The notes under the pieces are model-generated. The model made no database searches and was not told the DNA's origin. It saw only the letters and a list, made by a program, of their open reading frames with translations. The position numbers and the translations under genes were made by a program. A DNA stretch of 64,000 nucleotides from Fluviicola sp. (GTDB lineage: Bacteria; Bacteroidota; Bacteroidia; Flavobacteriales_D; Crocinitomicaceae). Shown piece by piece: positions 53,132-63,008 of the stretch (positions are counted from its first letter, which is position 1; every line of letters begins with the position of its first letter). The DNA lies in NCBI GenBank assembly GCA_031260455.1, contig JAIRJW010000012.1, positions 62,001 to 126,000 of the forward strand, in the 5' to 3' direction.

Positions 53132-54910
53132 ATGCAAACTACAAAAACAAACTACGGAGCACTAACCATACTCACCACTGTTTTTTTCTTTTGGGGGTTC
53201 ATCGCCGCAGGAAACAGCGTGTTCATTCCCTTTTGTAAACACTACTTTGGGCTGGATCAATTTCAGAGCCAGCTAATCGACTTTGCTTTTTACGGAGCTT
53301 ATTACCTGGGAGCACTCAGTTTGTTTGTTTTTAGTACGGTATCCGGAAGGGATCTCGTATCCAACTGGGGATACAAAAAAGGTATTGTCTACGGACTGCT
53401 GTTTTCAGCTCTGGGAGCCATAACTATGATTATTTCCGTTTACCTGAATGTATTTACAGCCATGTTATTCGGATTGTTTATTGTTGCCCTGGGCTTTTCC
53501 CTGCAACAAACGGCAGCCAATCCGTTTATGATTGCAATCGGAGATGAAAAAACCGGGAGTAACCGCATCAATTTTGGTGGGGGAATTAATAGTTTCGGAA
53601 CTACACTCGGACCTTTAATTGTTGCTTTTGCCCTTTTCGGAACATCTGCTGCGATCAGTGACAAAATGATTGCCAGTTTGAGTTTGAACAAAGTCATCAT
53701 TTTATACGCTGGCGTTGGCTGTCTCTTTCTGGGAGTTGCTGCCCTATTCGGCTTTTCCAAAAGCCTTCCGAGCGGAAAGTTGGAAACAACGGAAGATTCC
53801 TCAACGAATTCAACTATTCGCCCGAAAAAAACAATGGTTACCATGCTGGTTATAACCGGTCTCCTGATTGTTTGTTTTTCACCGGTGTTCAGCAGCTACC
53901 GGTCAACTGAAGCGAAACAATTGACCGAATTAAAAAATGACCTGGAACAGTTAACGATTGACAACAATAACAAACCGATTCTAAACCTGACTCAAACACA
54001 GGCAGAGACCAAGACAACAATTGAAAAGGAAATTAAAAAAATTCAGGTACCGCTGGAGAAAAAGCGCATAATCTGGCTTTCAACCGGAATTCTCGTAGTA
54101 TTTGGGGGAATCCTGTTTGCAAACCGTTCTGCCAAAAAGAATGAAGCTGCATGGGGTGCTATGAAATATCCGCAATTGAGTTTAGGTATGCTCGCAATTT
54201 TCGTATATGTAGGCGTTGAAGTCGCGATTGGAAGCAATCTGGGAGAACTGTTAAAAATGAAAGCATTCGGAGCCTATGAATCTTCTGAAATAACTCCGTT
54301 CATTTCCATGTACTGGGGAAGCCTGATGATTGGCCGCTGGTCAGGCTCCATCAATGTTTTCAATCTCTCCAACCGAGCAAAGCTAACCCTGAAATTCATT
54401 GTTCCGCTTGTTGCTTTTGGAATCATTCTTGCCTTGACCAGTGCGGCAGGGTATCATGTCAAGATGCTTTACTGGTATATCGGATGTGTTCTGATTCAGG
54501 TTGCCGCATTTTATCTGACCAACGACAAGCCTGCAAGATCACTGGCCGTATTCGGAGGGCTTGGATTACTTTGTATACTGACAGGACTGAATACTTCCGG
54601 AATCATTTCCATCTACTCATTTCTGAGCGCAGGCCTTTTCTGTTCCATCATGTGGCCGTGTATTTTCTCCTTATCCCTGGCTGGACTCGGAAAATACCAG
54701 GCTCAAGGTTCCGGATTCCTGGTCATGATGATTTTGGGAGGAGCTTTGATTCCACCCCTTCAGGGTAAATTATCCGACATCATTGGAATCCAGCCATCGT
54801 TCATTGTAGGTGCCGTGTGTTTTGGATACATTACTTTCTTCGCTGTTTTTGTAAACAAATTGCTCAAAAAACAAGGAATTTCACTGGATAGTGAGACTGT
54901 AAGCCATTAA
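53132..54910 (+). CDS. Sugar MFS transporter (FucP/GluP-like) with central insertion
   Basis: 592 residues, well above the roughly 410-440 of fucose or glucose/galactose permeases. The N half is typical (LTTVFFFWGFIAAGNSVFIPFCKHYFGL; GFSLQQTAANPFMIAIGD). Between the two six-helix halves lies an insertion of about 110 residues (about 230-340). It has an extra membrane helix (VTMLVITGLLIVCFSPVF), a coiled-coil-like hydrophilic part (LTELKNDLEQLTIDNNNK, TKTTIEKEIKKIQVPLEKK) and a second helix (IIWLSTGILVVFGGILFA). The C half resumes with VGVEVAIGSNLGELL. It is a proton-coupled importer; the sugar is not identifiable. Confidence 0.9.
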   Translation: MQTTKTNYGALTILTTVFFFWGFIAAGNSVFIPFCKHYFGLDQFQSQLIDFAFYGAYYLGALSLFVFSTVSGRDLVSNWGYKKGIVYGLLFSALGAITMIISVYLNVFTAMLFGLFIVALGFSLQQTAANPFMIAIGDEKTGSNRINFGGGINSFGTTLGPLIVAFALFGTSAAISDKMIASLSLNKVIILYAGVGCLFLGVAALFGFSKSLPSGKLETTEDSSTNSTIRPKKTMVTMLVITGLLIVCFSPVFSSYRSTEAKQLTELKNDLEQLTIDNNNKPILNLTQTQAETKTTIEKEIKKIQVPLEKKRIIWLSTGILVVFGGILFANRSAKKNEAAWGAMKYPQLSLGMLAIFVYVGVEVAIGSNLGELLKMKAFGAYESSEITPFISMYWGSLMIGRWSGSINVFNLSNRAKLTLKFIVPLVAFGIILALTSAAGYHVKMLYWYIGCVLIQVAAFYLTNDKPARSLAVFGGLGLLCILTGLNTSGIISIYSFLSAGLFCSIMWPCIFSLSLAGLGKYQAQGSGFLVMMILGGALIPPLQGKLSDIIGIQPSFIVGAVCFGYITFFAVFVNKLLKKQGISLDSETVSH

Positions 54911-54924
54911 TTTTTAATTTTCTT

Positions 54925-54960
54925 TCAAAAAGAAGATGACAGAAATGTCGCCTTTTTTGA
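54925..54960 (+). terminator. Probable terminator between MFS and sdhC
   Basis: TCAAAAAG, then a GACA-GAAA-TGTC hairpin with a GNRA-type tetraloop, then CCTTTTTTGA. The stem is short but flanked by complementary A and T runs. Confidence 0.5.
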
Positions 54961-55048
54961 TTTTATCCCAGGTAAACACTCAGTTTTTCAAAGTAATCTA
55001 TATTGTTTCTAAATAAGGTTAAATATTAATTCGGGTTGTTCTAGCGAT

Positions 55049-55056
55049 TAAATTTG
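55049..55056 (+). promoter_or_regulatory. TAAATTTG -7 box, sdhCAB operon
   Basis: TAnnTTTG box 26 bases before the sdhC ATG; presumably transcribes all three sdh genes. Confidence 0.5.
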
Positions 55057-55082
55057 TAACGTTTGAAACATTTTAAAACACT

Positions 55083-56000
55083 ATGAGTAAATCTGGAATA
55101 TTTACGTCCTCATTAGCAAAGAAGTATTGGATGGCCCTCACGGGGCTTTTTCTGATCACCTTTCTTATCGGACACTTATTGGGGAATCTTCAACTAATTA
55201 CAAAAACTGGTGAAGAAGGTCGGCGTGCGTTTAACGAGTACGCTTACTTCATGGGCCATAACATCTTCATCAAGATTCTGGCCTATGCAACTTACATTTC
55301 CATCCTGGCACACGCTTGCCTTGGGTTGTATCTGGCCGTGAAAAATAAACAGGCTCGTCCGCAAAAATATGCGCACAACAGGCCTGGCGCCAATTCCGGA
55401 ACAGCTTCCCGCTACATGGCAATTTTGGGTACGGCGATTTTGATCTTTATCTGTACACACATGGCAAACTTCTGGTACAAACAAAAAGTTGCCGAAACAG
55501 TTCCGTTACACTATGTTGAAGTGAAAAAAGTACAACAGGGACAAGATCCGATGACTGGTCAGCAGATCACACAAGAGTATACGGAAATCCAGGCTCTGAC
55601 AACAATGGGTGTTTATTTCCCGATCGGGTACATCAATCCTCAGACACATGAAAAAGAAATTCAGATCAAACCGGAGGGAACAAAATTCAAAGATCCTCAA
55701 AGTGGTTTGGTTGCAGCTGAAGGCTACAAAGATTTACATACAGTGGTGATGAATTTCTTCGGTCAGTCACAGCAAGGACAACCAACAAACCAACTTGCTG
55801 TCTGGGCAGTAATTGGTTATGTGATCTCCATGTTCGTACTCATGTTCCACTTGTGGCACGGATTTGTTTCCGCATTCCAGTCTTTGGGATTGAATCACAG
55901 AAAATACAACAAACTGATTTCCGTTGTTGGAAAAGCATTTGCTGTCGTGGTTCCTTTGTTATTCGCAATTATTCCAGTGATCATTTATTTAAATAGATAA
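55083..56000 (+). CDS. sdhC: Succinate dehydrogenase cytochrome b subunit
   Basis: 305 residues with five membrane helices (about 18-35, 60-85, 110-130, 238-258, 283-303), as in the single-subunit membrane anchors of Bacteroidota, with His in LIGHLLGNLQ, ILAHACLGLY, THMANFWY and FHLWHGFVSAFQSLGL as likely haem ligands. About 100 hydrophilic residues (133-233) sit between helices three and four; other family members I recall total about 220-230 residues, so this looks like an enlarged loop. First gene of sdhC-sdhA-sdhB. Confidence 0.95.
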   Translation: MSKSGIFTSSLAKKYWMALTGLFLITFLIGHLLGNLQLITKTGEEGRRAFNEYAYFMGHNIFIKILAYATYISILAHACLGLYLAVKNKQARPQKYAHNRPGANSGTASRYMAILGTAILIFICTHMANFWYKQKVAETVPLHYVEVKKVQQGQDPMTGQQITQEYTEIQALTTMGVYFPIGYINPQTHEKEIQIKPEGTKFKDPQSGLVAAEGYKDLHTVVMNFFGQSQQGQPTNQLAVWAVIGYVISMFVLMFHLWHGFVSAFQSLGLNHRKYNKLISVVGKAFAVVVPLLFAIIPVIIYLNR

Positions 56001-56018
56001 CATTCAAAAAAGTACTTT

Positions 56019-58031
56019 ATGTCTATTCTAGATTCAAAAATACCTGAAGGTCATATTTCAAAAAAATGGACCGACTATAAAGACCACTTGCGCCTGGTTG
56101 CACCGAATAATCGTCCGAAAATTGACGTGATTGTCGTTGGAACAGGTTTGGCGGGAGCTTCTGCAGCAGCCTCACTCGGAGAGATGGGATACAACGTAAA
56201 AGCATTCTGCTTCCAGGATTCTCCCCGCCGTGCACACTCCATTGCAGCTCAGGGAGGAATTAATGCAGCAAAAAATTACCAGAATGATGGTGATTCCGTT
56301 TACCGTTTGTTCTACGATACAATTAAAGGAGGTGACTACCGTGCCCGTGAGGCTAACGTTTACCGTCTGGCTGAAGTATCCGGAAATATCATTGACCAGT
56401 GTGTGGCTCAGGGAGTTCCTTTTGCACGCGAATACGGAGGTTCGCTGGATAATCGCTCTTTCGGCGGCACCCAGGTGCAACGAACATTCTACGCTGCTGG
56501 ACAAACCGGGCAACAGTTATTGTTGGGGGCTTATTCGGTGCTTTCACGTCAGATCGGACTGGGACGTATACAAATGTACAACCGCCACGAAATGCTGGAC
56601 TTGGTGAAAGTGGACGGAAAAGCACGCGGAATTATTGCCCGCAACCTGATCACGGGAGAAATTGAGCGTCATTCTGCTCATGCAGTTATTCTTTGTACTG
56701 GTGGTTACGGAAACGTTTACTTCCTTTCCACTAACGCGATGGGATCAAACGTAACCGCAGCCTGGAAAGCACACAAACGCGGAGCTCTCTTTGCAAATCC
56801 TTGTTATGTACAGATTCACCCAACATGTATTCCGGTACATGGAACAAATCAATCGAAACTGACTTTGATGTCCGAGTCACTGCGTAACTCCGGTCGTATC
56901 TGGGTTCCAAAGAAAAAAGAAGATGCAGAGGCGATTCGTGCGGGAAAATTGAAACCAACACAAATTGCGGAAGAAGACAGAGATTACTACCTGGAGCGCC
57001 GTTACCCGGCATTTGGTAACCTCGTTCCCCGTGACGTGGCTTCCCGTGCGGCAAAAGAGCGTTGCGATGCCGGATACGGAATTGAAGCAAACGATACAAT
57101 GGAAGGGGTTTACCTCGATTTTTCTTCAGAAATCACTGCAAAAGGAAAGCAAACTGCATACGCATCCGGAAATCACAACCCAAATGAAGAAGATATTATC
57201 AGATTGGGTAAAAAATGGGTAGAAGAAAAATACGGAAACCTGTTCCAGATGTATGAAAAAATTACGGATGAAAATCCGTATGAAACACCCATGAAAATTT
57301 ATCCAGCTGTTCACTATACCATGGGTGGAGTTTGGGTTGATTACAACTTACAATCAACAATTCCGGGATGCTTTGTAGCTGGTGAAGCAAACTTCTCCGA
57401 CCATGGAGCAAACCGCCTGGGAGCTTCGGCTTTGATGCAGGGATTGGCAGACGGGTACTTCGTTATTCCTTACACTGTTTCGGACTATCTGGCAGGTGAA
57501 ATCCGTACCGGAAAAATTCCTACCAATTCACCCGAATTCGATGAGGCAGAAAACAATGTAAAAGAATTAATTACAAAATTCCTGAATAATAACGGAACAA
57601 AATCTGTAGATCATTTCCACAAACGTTTGGGTCACATTATGTGGAATAAAGTAGGAATGGGCCGCAATGCCCAGGGATTAACGGAAGCTATTTCCGAAAT
57701 CGCCGCTTTGCGTGAAGAATTCTATAAAGATATTTATGTTCCGGGTGATGCAAATGAATTGAACCCGGAATTGGAAAAAGTACTTCGCGTTGCTGACTTC
57801 ATGGAACTGGGTCAACTAATGGCTAGAGATGCCTTGCAGCGCAATGAATCCTGCGGGGGGCACTTCCGTGAAGAATATCAGGATTCTGAAGGGGAAACTT
57901 TACGTGATGACCAGAATTTCAACTTTGTTGGAGCTTGGGAATACAAAGGAATGGATATCAATCAGTCCGAGTTACATAAAGAAGTACTGAACTACGAATA
58001 CATTCAAATCGCAGCCAGAAACTACAAGTAA
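56019..58031 (+). CDS. sdhA: Succinate dehydrogenase flavoprotein subunit
   Basis: 670 residues. [24 protein letters not shown] is the dinucleotide-binding fold, [18 protein letters not shown] has the His that carries FAD covalently, and HPTCIPVHG and [14 protein letters not shown] are active-site segments. It oxidises succinate (or reduces fumarate) and passes electrons to SdhB. It follows sdhC by 18 bases. Confidence 0.98.
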   Translation: MSILDSKIPEGHISKKWTDYKDHLRLVAPNNRPKIDVIVVGTGLAGASAAASLGEMGYNVKAFCFQDSPRRAHSIAAQGGINAAKNYQNDGDSVYRLFYDTIKGGDYRAREANVYRLAEVSGNIIDQCVAQGVPFAREYGGSLDNRSFGGTQVQRTFYAAGQTGQQLLLGAYSVLSRQIGLGRIQMYNRHEMLDLVKVDGKARGIIARNLITGEIERHSAHAVILCTGGYGNVYFLSTNAMGSNVTAAWKAHKRGALFANPCYVQIHPTCIPVHGTNQSKLTLMSESLRNSGRIWVPKKKEDAEAIRAGKLKPTQIAEEDRDYYLERRYPAFGNLVPRDVASRAAKERCDAGYGIEANDTMEGVYLDFSSEITAKGKQTAYASGNHNPNEEDIIRLGKKWVEEKYGNLFQMYEKITDENPYETPMKIYPAVHYTMGGVWVDYNLQSTIPGCFVAGEANFSDHGANRLGASALMQGLADGYFVIPYTVSDYLAGEIRTGKIPTNSPEFDEAENNVKELITKFLNNNGTKSVDHFHKRLGHIMWNKVGMGRNAQGLTEAISEIAALREEFYKDIYVPGDANELNPELEKVLRVADFMELGQLMARDALQRNESCGGHFREEYQDSEGETLRDDQNFNFVGAWEYKGMDINQSELHKEVLNYEYIQIAARNYK

Positions 58032-58093
58032 ACAGACAACATTTTGGGTGGGACGGCATTATTGCCTGTGCCTGTTCACTAATAACTAAAAAT

Positions 58094-58858
58094 ATGGCAT
58101 CAAAAACAATCAATATAAACCTGAAGATCTGGCGTCAAAAGAACGCTAACTCCAAAGGAAGTATGGAAACATACAAACTGGACAATGTTTCAACAGACAG
58201 TTCATTCCTGGAAATGCTGGATCAATTAAATGAGCAGCTGGTAAATGAGCACAAAGAACCTGTCGCATTTGACCATGATTGTCGTGAGGGAATCTGTGGA
58301 ATGTGTTCTTTGTATATCAATGGAGAAGCCCACGGACCAGACCGTGGTGTAACGACTTGTCAGTTGCACATGCGTAAATTCAAGGACGGTGAAACGATTT
58401 ATGTAGAACCATGGAGAGCAAAAGCATTTCCGGTAATCAAAGATTTGGTTGTAGACCGTTCGGCATTTGACCGTATCCAGCAAGCAGGGGGTTTTGTTTC
58501 CGTAAATACTTCAGGACGTACGATAGATGCGAATACCATTCCGGTCGGAAAAGCAGAAGCTGATAAAGCATTTGAAGCAGCAACCTGTATCGGTTGCGGA
58601 GCATGTGTTGCAACTTGTAAAAATGCTTCCGCCATGCTATTTGTTTCCGCAAAAGTTTCTCAGCTGGCATTACTACCGCAAGGACAGGTTGAAGCAAAAC
58701 AACGCGTTCTGAACATGGTAAAACAAATGGATGAAGAGGGATTCGGAAATTGTACGAATACCGGAGCATGCGAAGTGGAATGTCCAAAAGGAATTTCTTT
58801 GGAAAATATTGCACGTATGAACCGTGAATACTTAAAGGCAATAGTTGCTGCGGATTAA
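58094..58858 (+). CDS. sdhB: Succinate dehydrogenase iron-sulfur subunit
   Basis: 254 residues. The [2Fe-2S] ligands are in CREGICGMC with a later Cys in VTTCQLHM. The cluster-binding C-terminal half has [13 protein letters not shown] and [13 protein letters not shown]. It relays electrons from SdhA to the quinone site in SdhC. A strong terminator follows. Confidence 0.98.
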   Translation: MASKTININLKIWRQKNANSKGSMETYKLDNVSTDSSFLEMLDQLNEQLVNEHKEPVAFDHDCREGICGMCSLYINGEAHGPDRGVTTCQLHMRKFKDGETIYVEPWRAKAFPVIKDLVVDRSAFDRIQQAGGFVSVNTSGRTIDANTIPVGKAEADKAFEAATCIGCGACVATCKNASAMLFVSAKVSQLALLPQGQVEAKQRVLNMVKQMDEEGFGNCTNTGACEVECPKGISLENIARMNREYLKAIVAAD

Positions 58859-58884
58859 ATACTCCCAAACAACGATATATAAAC

Positions 58885-58920
58885 AAAATACCCCGGGTTT
58901 TTAAAAACCCGGGGTATTTT
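58885..58920. terminator. Bidirectional terminator between sdhB and fabF
   Basis: A perfect 36-base palindrome: AAAATACCCCGGGTTTTT (58885-58902) and its exact reverse complement (58903-58920). The G/C core is flanked by A and T runs on both sides, so it can stop transcription from both converging units. Confidence 0.9.
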
Positions 58921-58966
58921 ACTGTTTTTACTTTATTAACCCCGTCACGTCTTCCCTTCAGGATAA

Positions 58967-60214
58967 TCAAATCTGGAACTTCTTGAAAATCACCGTTGCA
59001 ATGTGCCCTCCGAAACCAAAGGTATTGCTCATAGCATAAGTCATCTTCTTTACCTTTCCTTTCCGTAATGGAAAATCAAACAAACCTTTAAAATCCGGTT
59101 CGATATCTGTTGTGTTGATAGTCGGAGGAACCACGGAGTCCTGGAGCGCCTTGATACAGGCAATGGCTTCTACTGCTCCGGCCGCTCCCAGCAAATGTCC
59201 GGTCATGGATTTCGTTCCGGAAACACTCAGTGATTGCCTTTCACCAAATACGCGTTTCAAAGCGATCAATTCACTGTTGTCGCCCTGCGGAGTAGAAGTT
59301 GCGTGCATATTCACGTAATCGATCTGATCAGCTGTAATCCCCGCATCGTGCAGAGCCTCTTCCATTCCAAGAACAGCTCCGTCTCCTTCTGGATGAGTTC
59401 CCGTCAGATGATAAGCATCCGCAGCCATTCCGCCACCGACTACCTCTGCGTAAATTTTCGCTCCCCGTGCTATTGCGTGTTCGTATTCTTCCAGGATGAT
59501 CGCTCCGGCACCTTCTCCCATTACGAAACCATCTCGTGTTACATCAAACGGACGCGAAGCAGTTTCGCAGGAATCATTGCGTTTCGACAACGCCTGGGCA
59601 GAAGAGAATCCTCCGATTGCGGCTTCGTTAATTGCGGCTTCTGAGCCTCCGGAAATGATCATATTTGCTTTCCCCCATTTGATGTAGTTGAAAGCATCAA
59701 TCATAGCTGTATTGGACGTTGCACAGGCAGAAACTGCGCAGTAATTGATTCCTCTAAGACCATATTCCATGGAAATGATCCCGGAAGCAATATCGACCAG
59801 GATACGCGGAATAAAAAAAGGCGTAAAACGTGGTGTCCCATCTCCGGCACAGTATTCCTTCATCTGATCCTGGAATGTCTGGATTCCTCCGTTTCCGGAT
59901 CCCCAGATCACCCCGATGCGGTCTCTGTTCAGCTCTTCAAAATTGATCCCGGCATCCGAAACTGCCTCTCTCACCGCAACAAGCGCATATTGAGAGAACG
60001 GATCATATTTTCGGATTTCCTTCACGTCAAAATGATCGGCAGAATTATAGCCCTTTACTTCACAGGCAAACGTTGTCTTGAATTTCGACGTATCGAATTT
60101 TGTGATCGGGGCCGCACCACTTTCCCCCGCTTTCATGTTGTTCCAGAAGTCAGGAACGTTGTTCCCGATTGGTGTAAGGGCTCCCAATCCGGTAATTACA
60201 ACTCTTTTTGTCAT
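58967..60214 (-). CDS. fabF: 3-oxoacyl-ACP synthase II
   Basis: 415 residues, typical KAS II: RVVITGLGALTPIGNNVPDFW, catalytic Cys in VSACATSNTAMIDAF, His in NMHATSTPQGDN and MTGHLLGAAGAVEA, and the C-terminal SNTFGFGGHIATVIF. It elongates acyl-ACP in housekeeping fatty-acid synthesis. It is clearly separate from the pigment ketosynthase at 14115. It lies 69 bases after the suf-type genes on the same strand. Confidence 0.97.
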   Translation of the reverse strand: MTKRVVITGLGALTPIGNNVPDFWNNMKAGESGAAPITKFDTSKFKTTFACEVKGYNSADHFDVKEIRKYDPFSQYALVAVREAVSDAGINFEELNRDRIGVIWGSGNGGIQTFQDQMKEYCAGDGTPRFTPFFIPRILVDIASGIISMEYGLRGINYCAVSACATSNTAMIDAFNYIKWGKANMIISGGSEAAINEAAIGGFSSAQALSKRNDSCETASRPFDVTRDGFVMGEGAGAIILEEYEHAIARGAKIYAEVVGGGMAADAYHLTGTHPEGDGAVLGMEEALHDAGITADQIDYVNMHATSTPQGDNSELIALKRVFGERQSLSVSGTKSMTGHLLGAAGAVEAIACIKALQDSVVPPTINTTDIEPDFKGLFDFPLRKGKVKKMTYAMSNTFGFGGHIATVIFKKFQI

Positions 60215-60283
60215 AATACTAGTTTCGTTTTTTCGATTAATTTAAAAAATCTGCCTGTTTTCAGCACAGATTCTTAACAAAGA

Positions 60284-60589
60284 TTACAGGAATCCGAGTT
60301 CCAGTTTTGCTTCTTCACTCATCATGTCTTTATCCCATGGCGGGTCAAAGACAATGTTAATATGGGCTTCGGAAATGCCATCAATATGCTCCACTTTCTC
60401 CTTAACATCTTTCGGTAAAGATTCAGCTACCGGACAATTCGGAGAAGTGAGCGTCATGTCAATTTCTACAACACCTTCCCCGGAGATCCGCACCTCATAG
60501 ATCAATCCCAATTCGTAAATATCTACAGGAATTTCCGGGTCGAAAATGGTTTTCAGAACTGCTACTATTCTATCTTCCAGATGTTCCAT
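60284..60589 (-). CDS. DUF59/SufT-like iron-sulfur assembly protein
   Basis: 101 residues of the MIP18/DUF59 family: VLKTIFDPEIPVDIYELGLIYEVRI, DMTLTSPNCPVAESLPKDVKEKV with the conserved Cys, and INIVFDPPWDKDMMSEEAKLELG. These proteins help move Fe-S clusters to targets. It starts one base after the sufE stop. Confidence 0.93.
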   Translation of the reverse strand: MEHLEDRIVAVLKTIFDPEIPVDIYELGLIYEVRISGEGVVEIDMTLTSPNCPVAESLPKDVKEKVEHIDGISEAHINIVFDPPWDKDMMSEEAKLELGFL

Positions 60590-60590
60590 C

Positions 60591-61007
60591 TTACTTTGCT
60601 AATGCAGATAATGCCATTAATTTAATTTTCTTCACCATACTTGCCAGACCATTCGACCGGGTTGGTGAAAGATGTTCCTGAAGCCCGATTTCGGAAATGA
60701 AATGCAGATCGCTTTTCACGATGTCTTCCGGGCTTTCGTTGTCGTAAACGCGAACCAGCAGACCGATAATTCCTTTAGTAATAATCGCGTCCGAATCTGC
60801 CGTTAAGCGTAGTTTACCCTGATTGACAGCGGCATCCAGCCAAACTCTGCTCTGACATCCTTCAATCAGGCGATCGTCTGTTTTTTTGGACGAGTCAATC
60901 AATGGTAAGTCTTTTCCAAGCTCAATGATGTATTCGTATTTTTCCATCCAGTCATCGTAGATGGCAAATTCATCAATGATTTCTCGTTGTTTTTCTTCGA
61001 TACTCAT
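60591..61007 (-). CDS. sufE: SufE cysteine desulfurase accessory protein
   Basis: 138 residues: WMEKYEYIIELGKDLPLID, then IEGCQSRVWLDAAV with the sulfur-accepting Cys, and GIIGLLVRVYDNESPEDIV. It takes persulfide sulfur from SufS. It starts nine bases after the sufS stop. Confidence 0.96.
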   Translation of the reverse strand: MSIEEKQREIIDEFAIYDDWMEKYEYIIELGKDLPLIDSSKKTDDRLIEGCQSRVWLDAAVNQGKLRLTADSDAIITKGIIGLLVRVYDNESPEDIVKSDLHFISEIGLQEHLSPTRSNGLASMVKKIKLMALSALAK

Positions 61008-61016
61008 GTTGTTCCC

Positions 61017-62252
61017 CTATCCCAGCATGGAAATACTTTTCTCTACTGCTGCTATAAATTTGTCAATTTCTTCCCGTGTATTATAAAAAGCAAAAGATGC
61101 TCTGATTGTTCCCGGAATCTGGTAAAAATCCATCAGGGGTTGTGTACAATGGTGCCCCGTACGAACAGCTATTCCCTGTTTGTCGAGCAATGTCCCGATG
61201 TCGAAAGGATGAATTCCCTGAACGGTAAATGAAACAACTGAGGTTTTGTTTCTTGCCGTTCCAATCAACGCAATATTTTCAAATGTTTCCAGCATTTCCT
61301 GAGCATATTCGGTCAGATCGCGTTCGTATTCCTCGAGTTCTTTCGAATCAAACTGATTGAGGTAATTCAAAGCTGTTCCCAGGCAGATTCCTCCAGCAAT
61401 ATGAGGAGTTCCCGCCTCAAATTTGAATGGTAAGTCATTGTATGTTGTGCGCTCAAAAGTAACTTTCGAAATCATGTCGCCACCACCCTGATATGGAGGC
61501 ATTTCATCCAGCAAGGTCTCTTTTCCGTAAAGCACCCCGATTCCGGTAGGACCGAAAACTTTGTGTCCGGAGAAAACAAAAAAATCGCAGTTCATAACTT
61601 GTACATCCACTTTGGTGTGCTGAATGCTCTGAGCACCGTCTACCAGTACTTTTGCGCCGACCGCGTGCGCTGCTTCAATAATCTGATCCAGCGGATTGAT
61701 AGTCCCCAGGCTGTTTGAAATATGTGCAACTGCCACCAGTTTTGTTTTCGGCGACAGCATATTTCGGTATTCTTCCAGAAGCAACTCTCCGCGTTTATTG
61801 ATCGGAATAACCTTCAGCACCAGTCTCTTGCGATTCGCCAACATTTGCCACGGAACAATATTGGAATGATGCTCCATAGCTGAAATTATGATTTCATCGC
61901 CTGGTTGCAACAATTCTCCGAAAGAAGTTGCTACGAGGTTGATCCCGTCTGTGGTACCTTTGGTGAAAATAATTTCTTCTTTTTTCGGAGCATTGATAAA
62001 ACGACGGATCGTTTCACGTGCTTCTTCGTATTCAGAAGTTGCTTTTTGGCTCAGATGGTGAACTCCACGATGAATGTTCGCATTGTCCATACTGTAATAT
62101 TGGTTAATGGCATCCAGAACCATCTGTGGTTTTTGTGAGGTTGCTCCGTTATCAAAGTAAATCAGCTCCTTTCCATATACCTGTTGGCGCAGAGCTGGGA
62201 AATCCTGTCGAATCTCACGCACACTGAATTTTCTTGTTGCTCCATTTTCCAT
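61017..62252 (-). CDS. sufS: Cysteine desulfurase SufS
   Basis: 411 residues of group II cysteine desulfurases: YFDNGATSQKPQMVLDAI, ISAMEHHSNIVPWQ, the PLP Lys in FSGHKVFGPTGIGVLYG, and the active Cys in VRTGHHCTQPLMDF. It provides sulfur for Fe-S cluster assembly. The core scaffold genes sufBCD are not in the window. A TATCTTTG box ends four bases before the ATG. Confidence 0.97.
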   Translation of the reverse strand: MENGATRKFSVREIRQDFPALRQQVYGKELIYFDNGATSQKPQMVLDAINQYYSMDNANIHRGVHHLSQKATSEYEEARETIRRFINAPKKEEIIFTKGTTDGINLVATSFGELLQPGDEIIISAMEHHSNIVPWQMLANRKRLVLKVIPINKRGELLLEEYRNMLSPKTKLVAVAHISNSLGTINPLDQIIEAAHAVGAKVLVDGAQSIQHTKVDVQVMNCDFFVFSGHKVFGPTGIGVLYGKETLLDEMPPYQGGGDMISKVTFERTTYNDLPFKFEAGTPHIAGGICLGTALNYLNQFDSKELEEYERDLTEYAQEMLETFENIALIGTARNKTSVVSFTVQGIHPFDIGTLLDKQGIAVRTGHHCTQPLMDFYQIPGTIRASFAFYNTREEIDKFIAAVEKSISMLG

Positions 62253-62256
62253 GGTA

Positions 62257-62264
62257 CAAAGATA
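62257..62264 (-). promoter_or_regulatory. TATCTTTG -7 box, sufS
   Basis: TAnnTTTG on the minus strand with four bases (TACC) to the sufS ATG, the same spacing as gatC and the plsC-type gene. Confidence 0.5.
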
Positions 62265-62351
62265 ATGTAAATGCTATTTGTATTGTTTCTAAATAAGTTT
62301 AAATTCCAACCTTTTTATTTTAGTCGTATCTTAGCTTAAAATAAATTGCAA

Positions 62352-63008
62352 ATGAGAGGTTTATACCTATTGTTAATAGTGATTCTGATCGGATCAGGTG
62401 GTTGTGAAAAATGGCGATTGAAGCAGCCAGCCACCTTGAACTTGAGCTGGAAGTTTTATTCGACAACTTCGAATCAGGGAAATGCGGTTATCAGTAAAGG
62501 ATATTTCTATTCCAAGCAATTTATTGTTTCCGGAACGCGCGTAAAAGGTGATCCGGTTCAGATTACACAGGATATATTGCTTGATAAGATCCAATTTTCC
62601 ACTCAGAATGACCTGGGAATCGGATTGGATATTCCGATGGGAGACTATACCAAATTCGAAATTAAAACACTGATTGACAAGACAAATCATCCGTGTATCC
62701 GCCTGGAAGGATATTGTTTTAAAGGAGCAGAACAGATTCCGATGATTATAGAATGGTCTGATTATGAGGATCTTTCTTTCAAGGTACAGAATCCGTTCTA
62801 CCTTGAACGGAAAAAAAGCTATAAAGTATATATTGGGTTTGATGTCAATCAGCTTTTATCATCCATTCCGAGCAGTGTCTGGAACAACCCTTCCTATGTC
62901 AATCAAGATGGCGTGCCGACATTGATCATCAGCAAAGATTACAACATCCAGATGTTCAATAAAATCACGGATCAAATCCCGAATGCCCTGATATTAACTG
63001 TTGAGTAG
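62352..63008 (+). CDS. Lipoprotein of unknown function upstream of an ECF sigma factor
   Basis: 218 residues from ATG 62352 (a TTG two codons upstream is less likely). Lipoprotein signal MRGLYLLLIVILIGSGGC, with the lipid Cys at residue 18. The mature part is beta-rich (WKFYSTTSNQGNAVISKGYFY, TKFEIKTLIDKTNHPCIRLEGYCFKG, FYLERKKSYKVYIGFDV), resembling the DUF4382-type or fimbrial-like envelope lipoproteins, but I cannot assign a family. Its TAG overlaps the GTG start of the sigma gene, so it belongs to that operon. Confidence 0.75.
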   Translation: MRGLYLLLIVILIGSGGCEKWRLKQPATLNLSWKFYSTTSNQGNAVISKGYFYSKQFIVSGTRVKGDPVQITQDILLDKIQFSTQNDLGIGLDIPMGDYTKFEIKTLIDKTNHPCIRLEGYCFKGAEQIPMIIEWSDYEDLSFKVQNPFYLERKKSYKVYIGFDVNQLLSSIPSSVWNNPSYVNQDGVPTLIISKDYNIQMFNKITDQIPNALILTVE

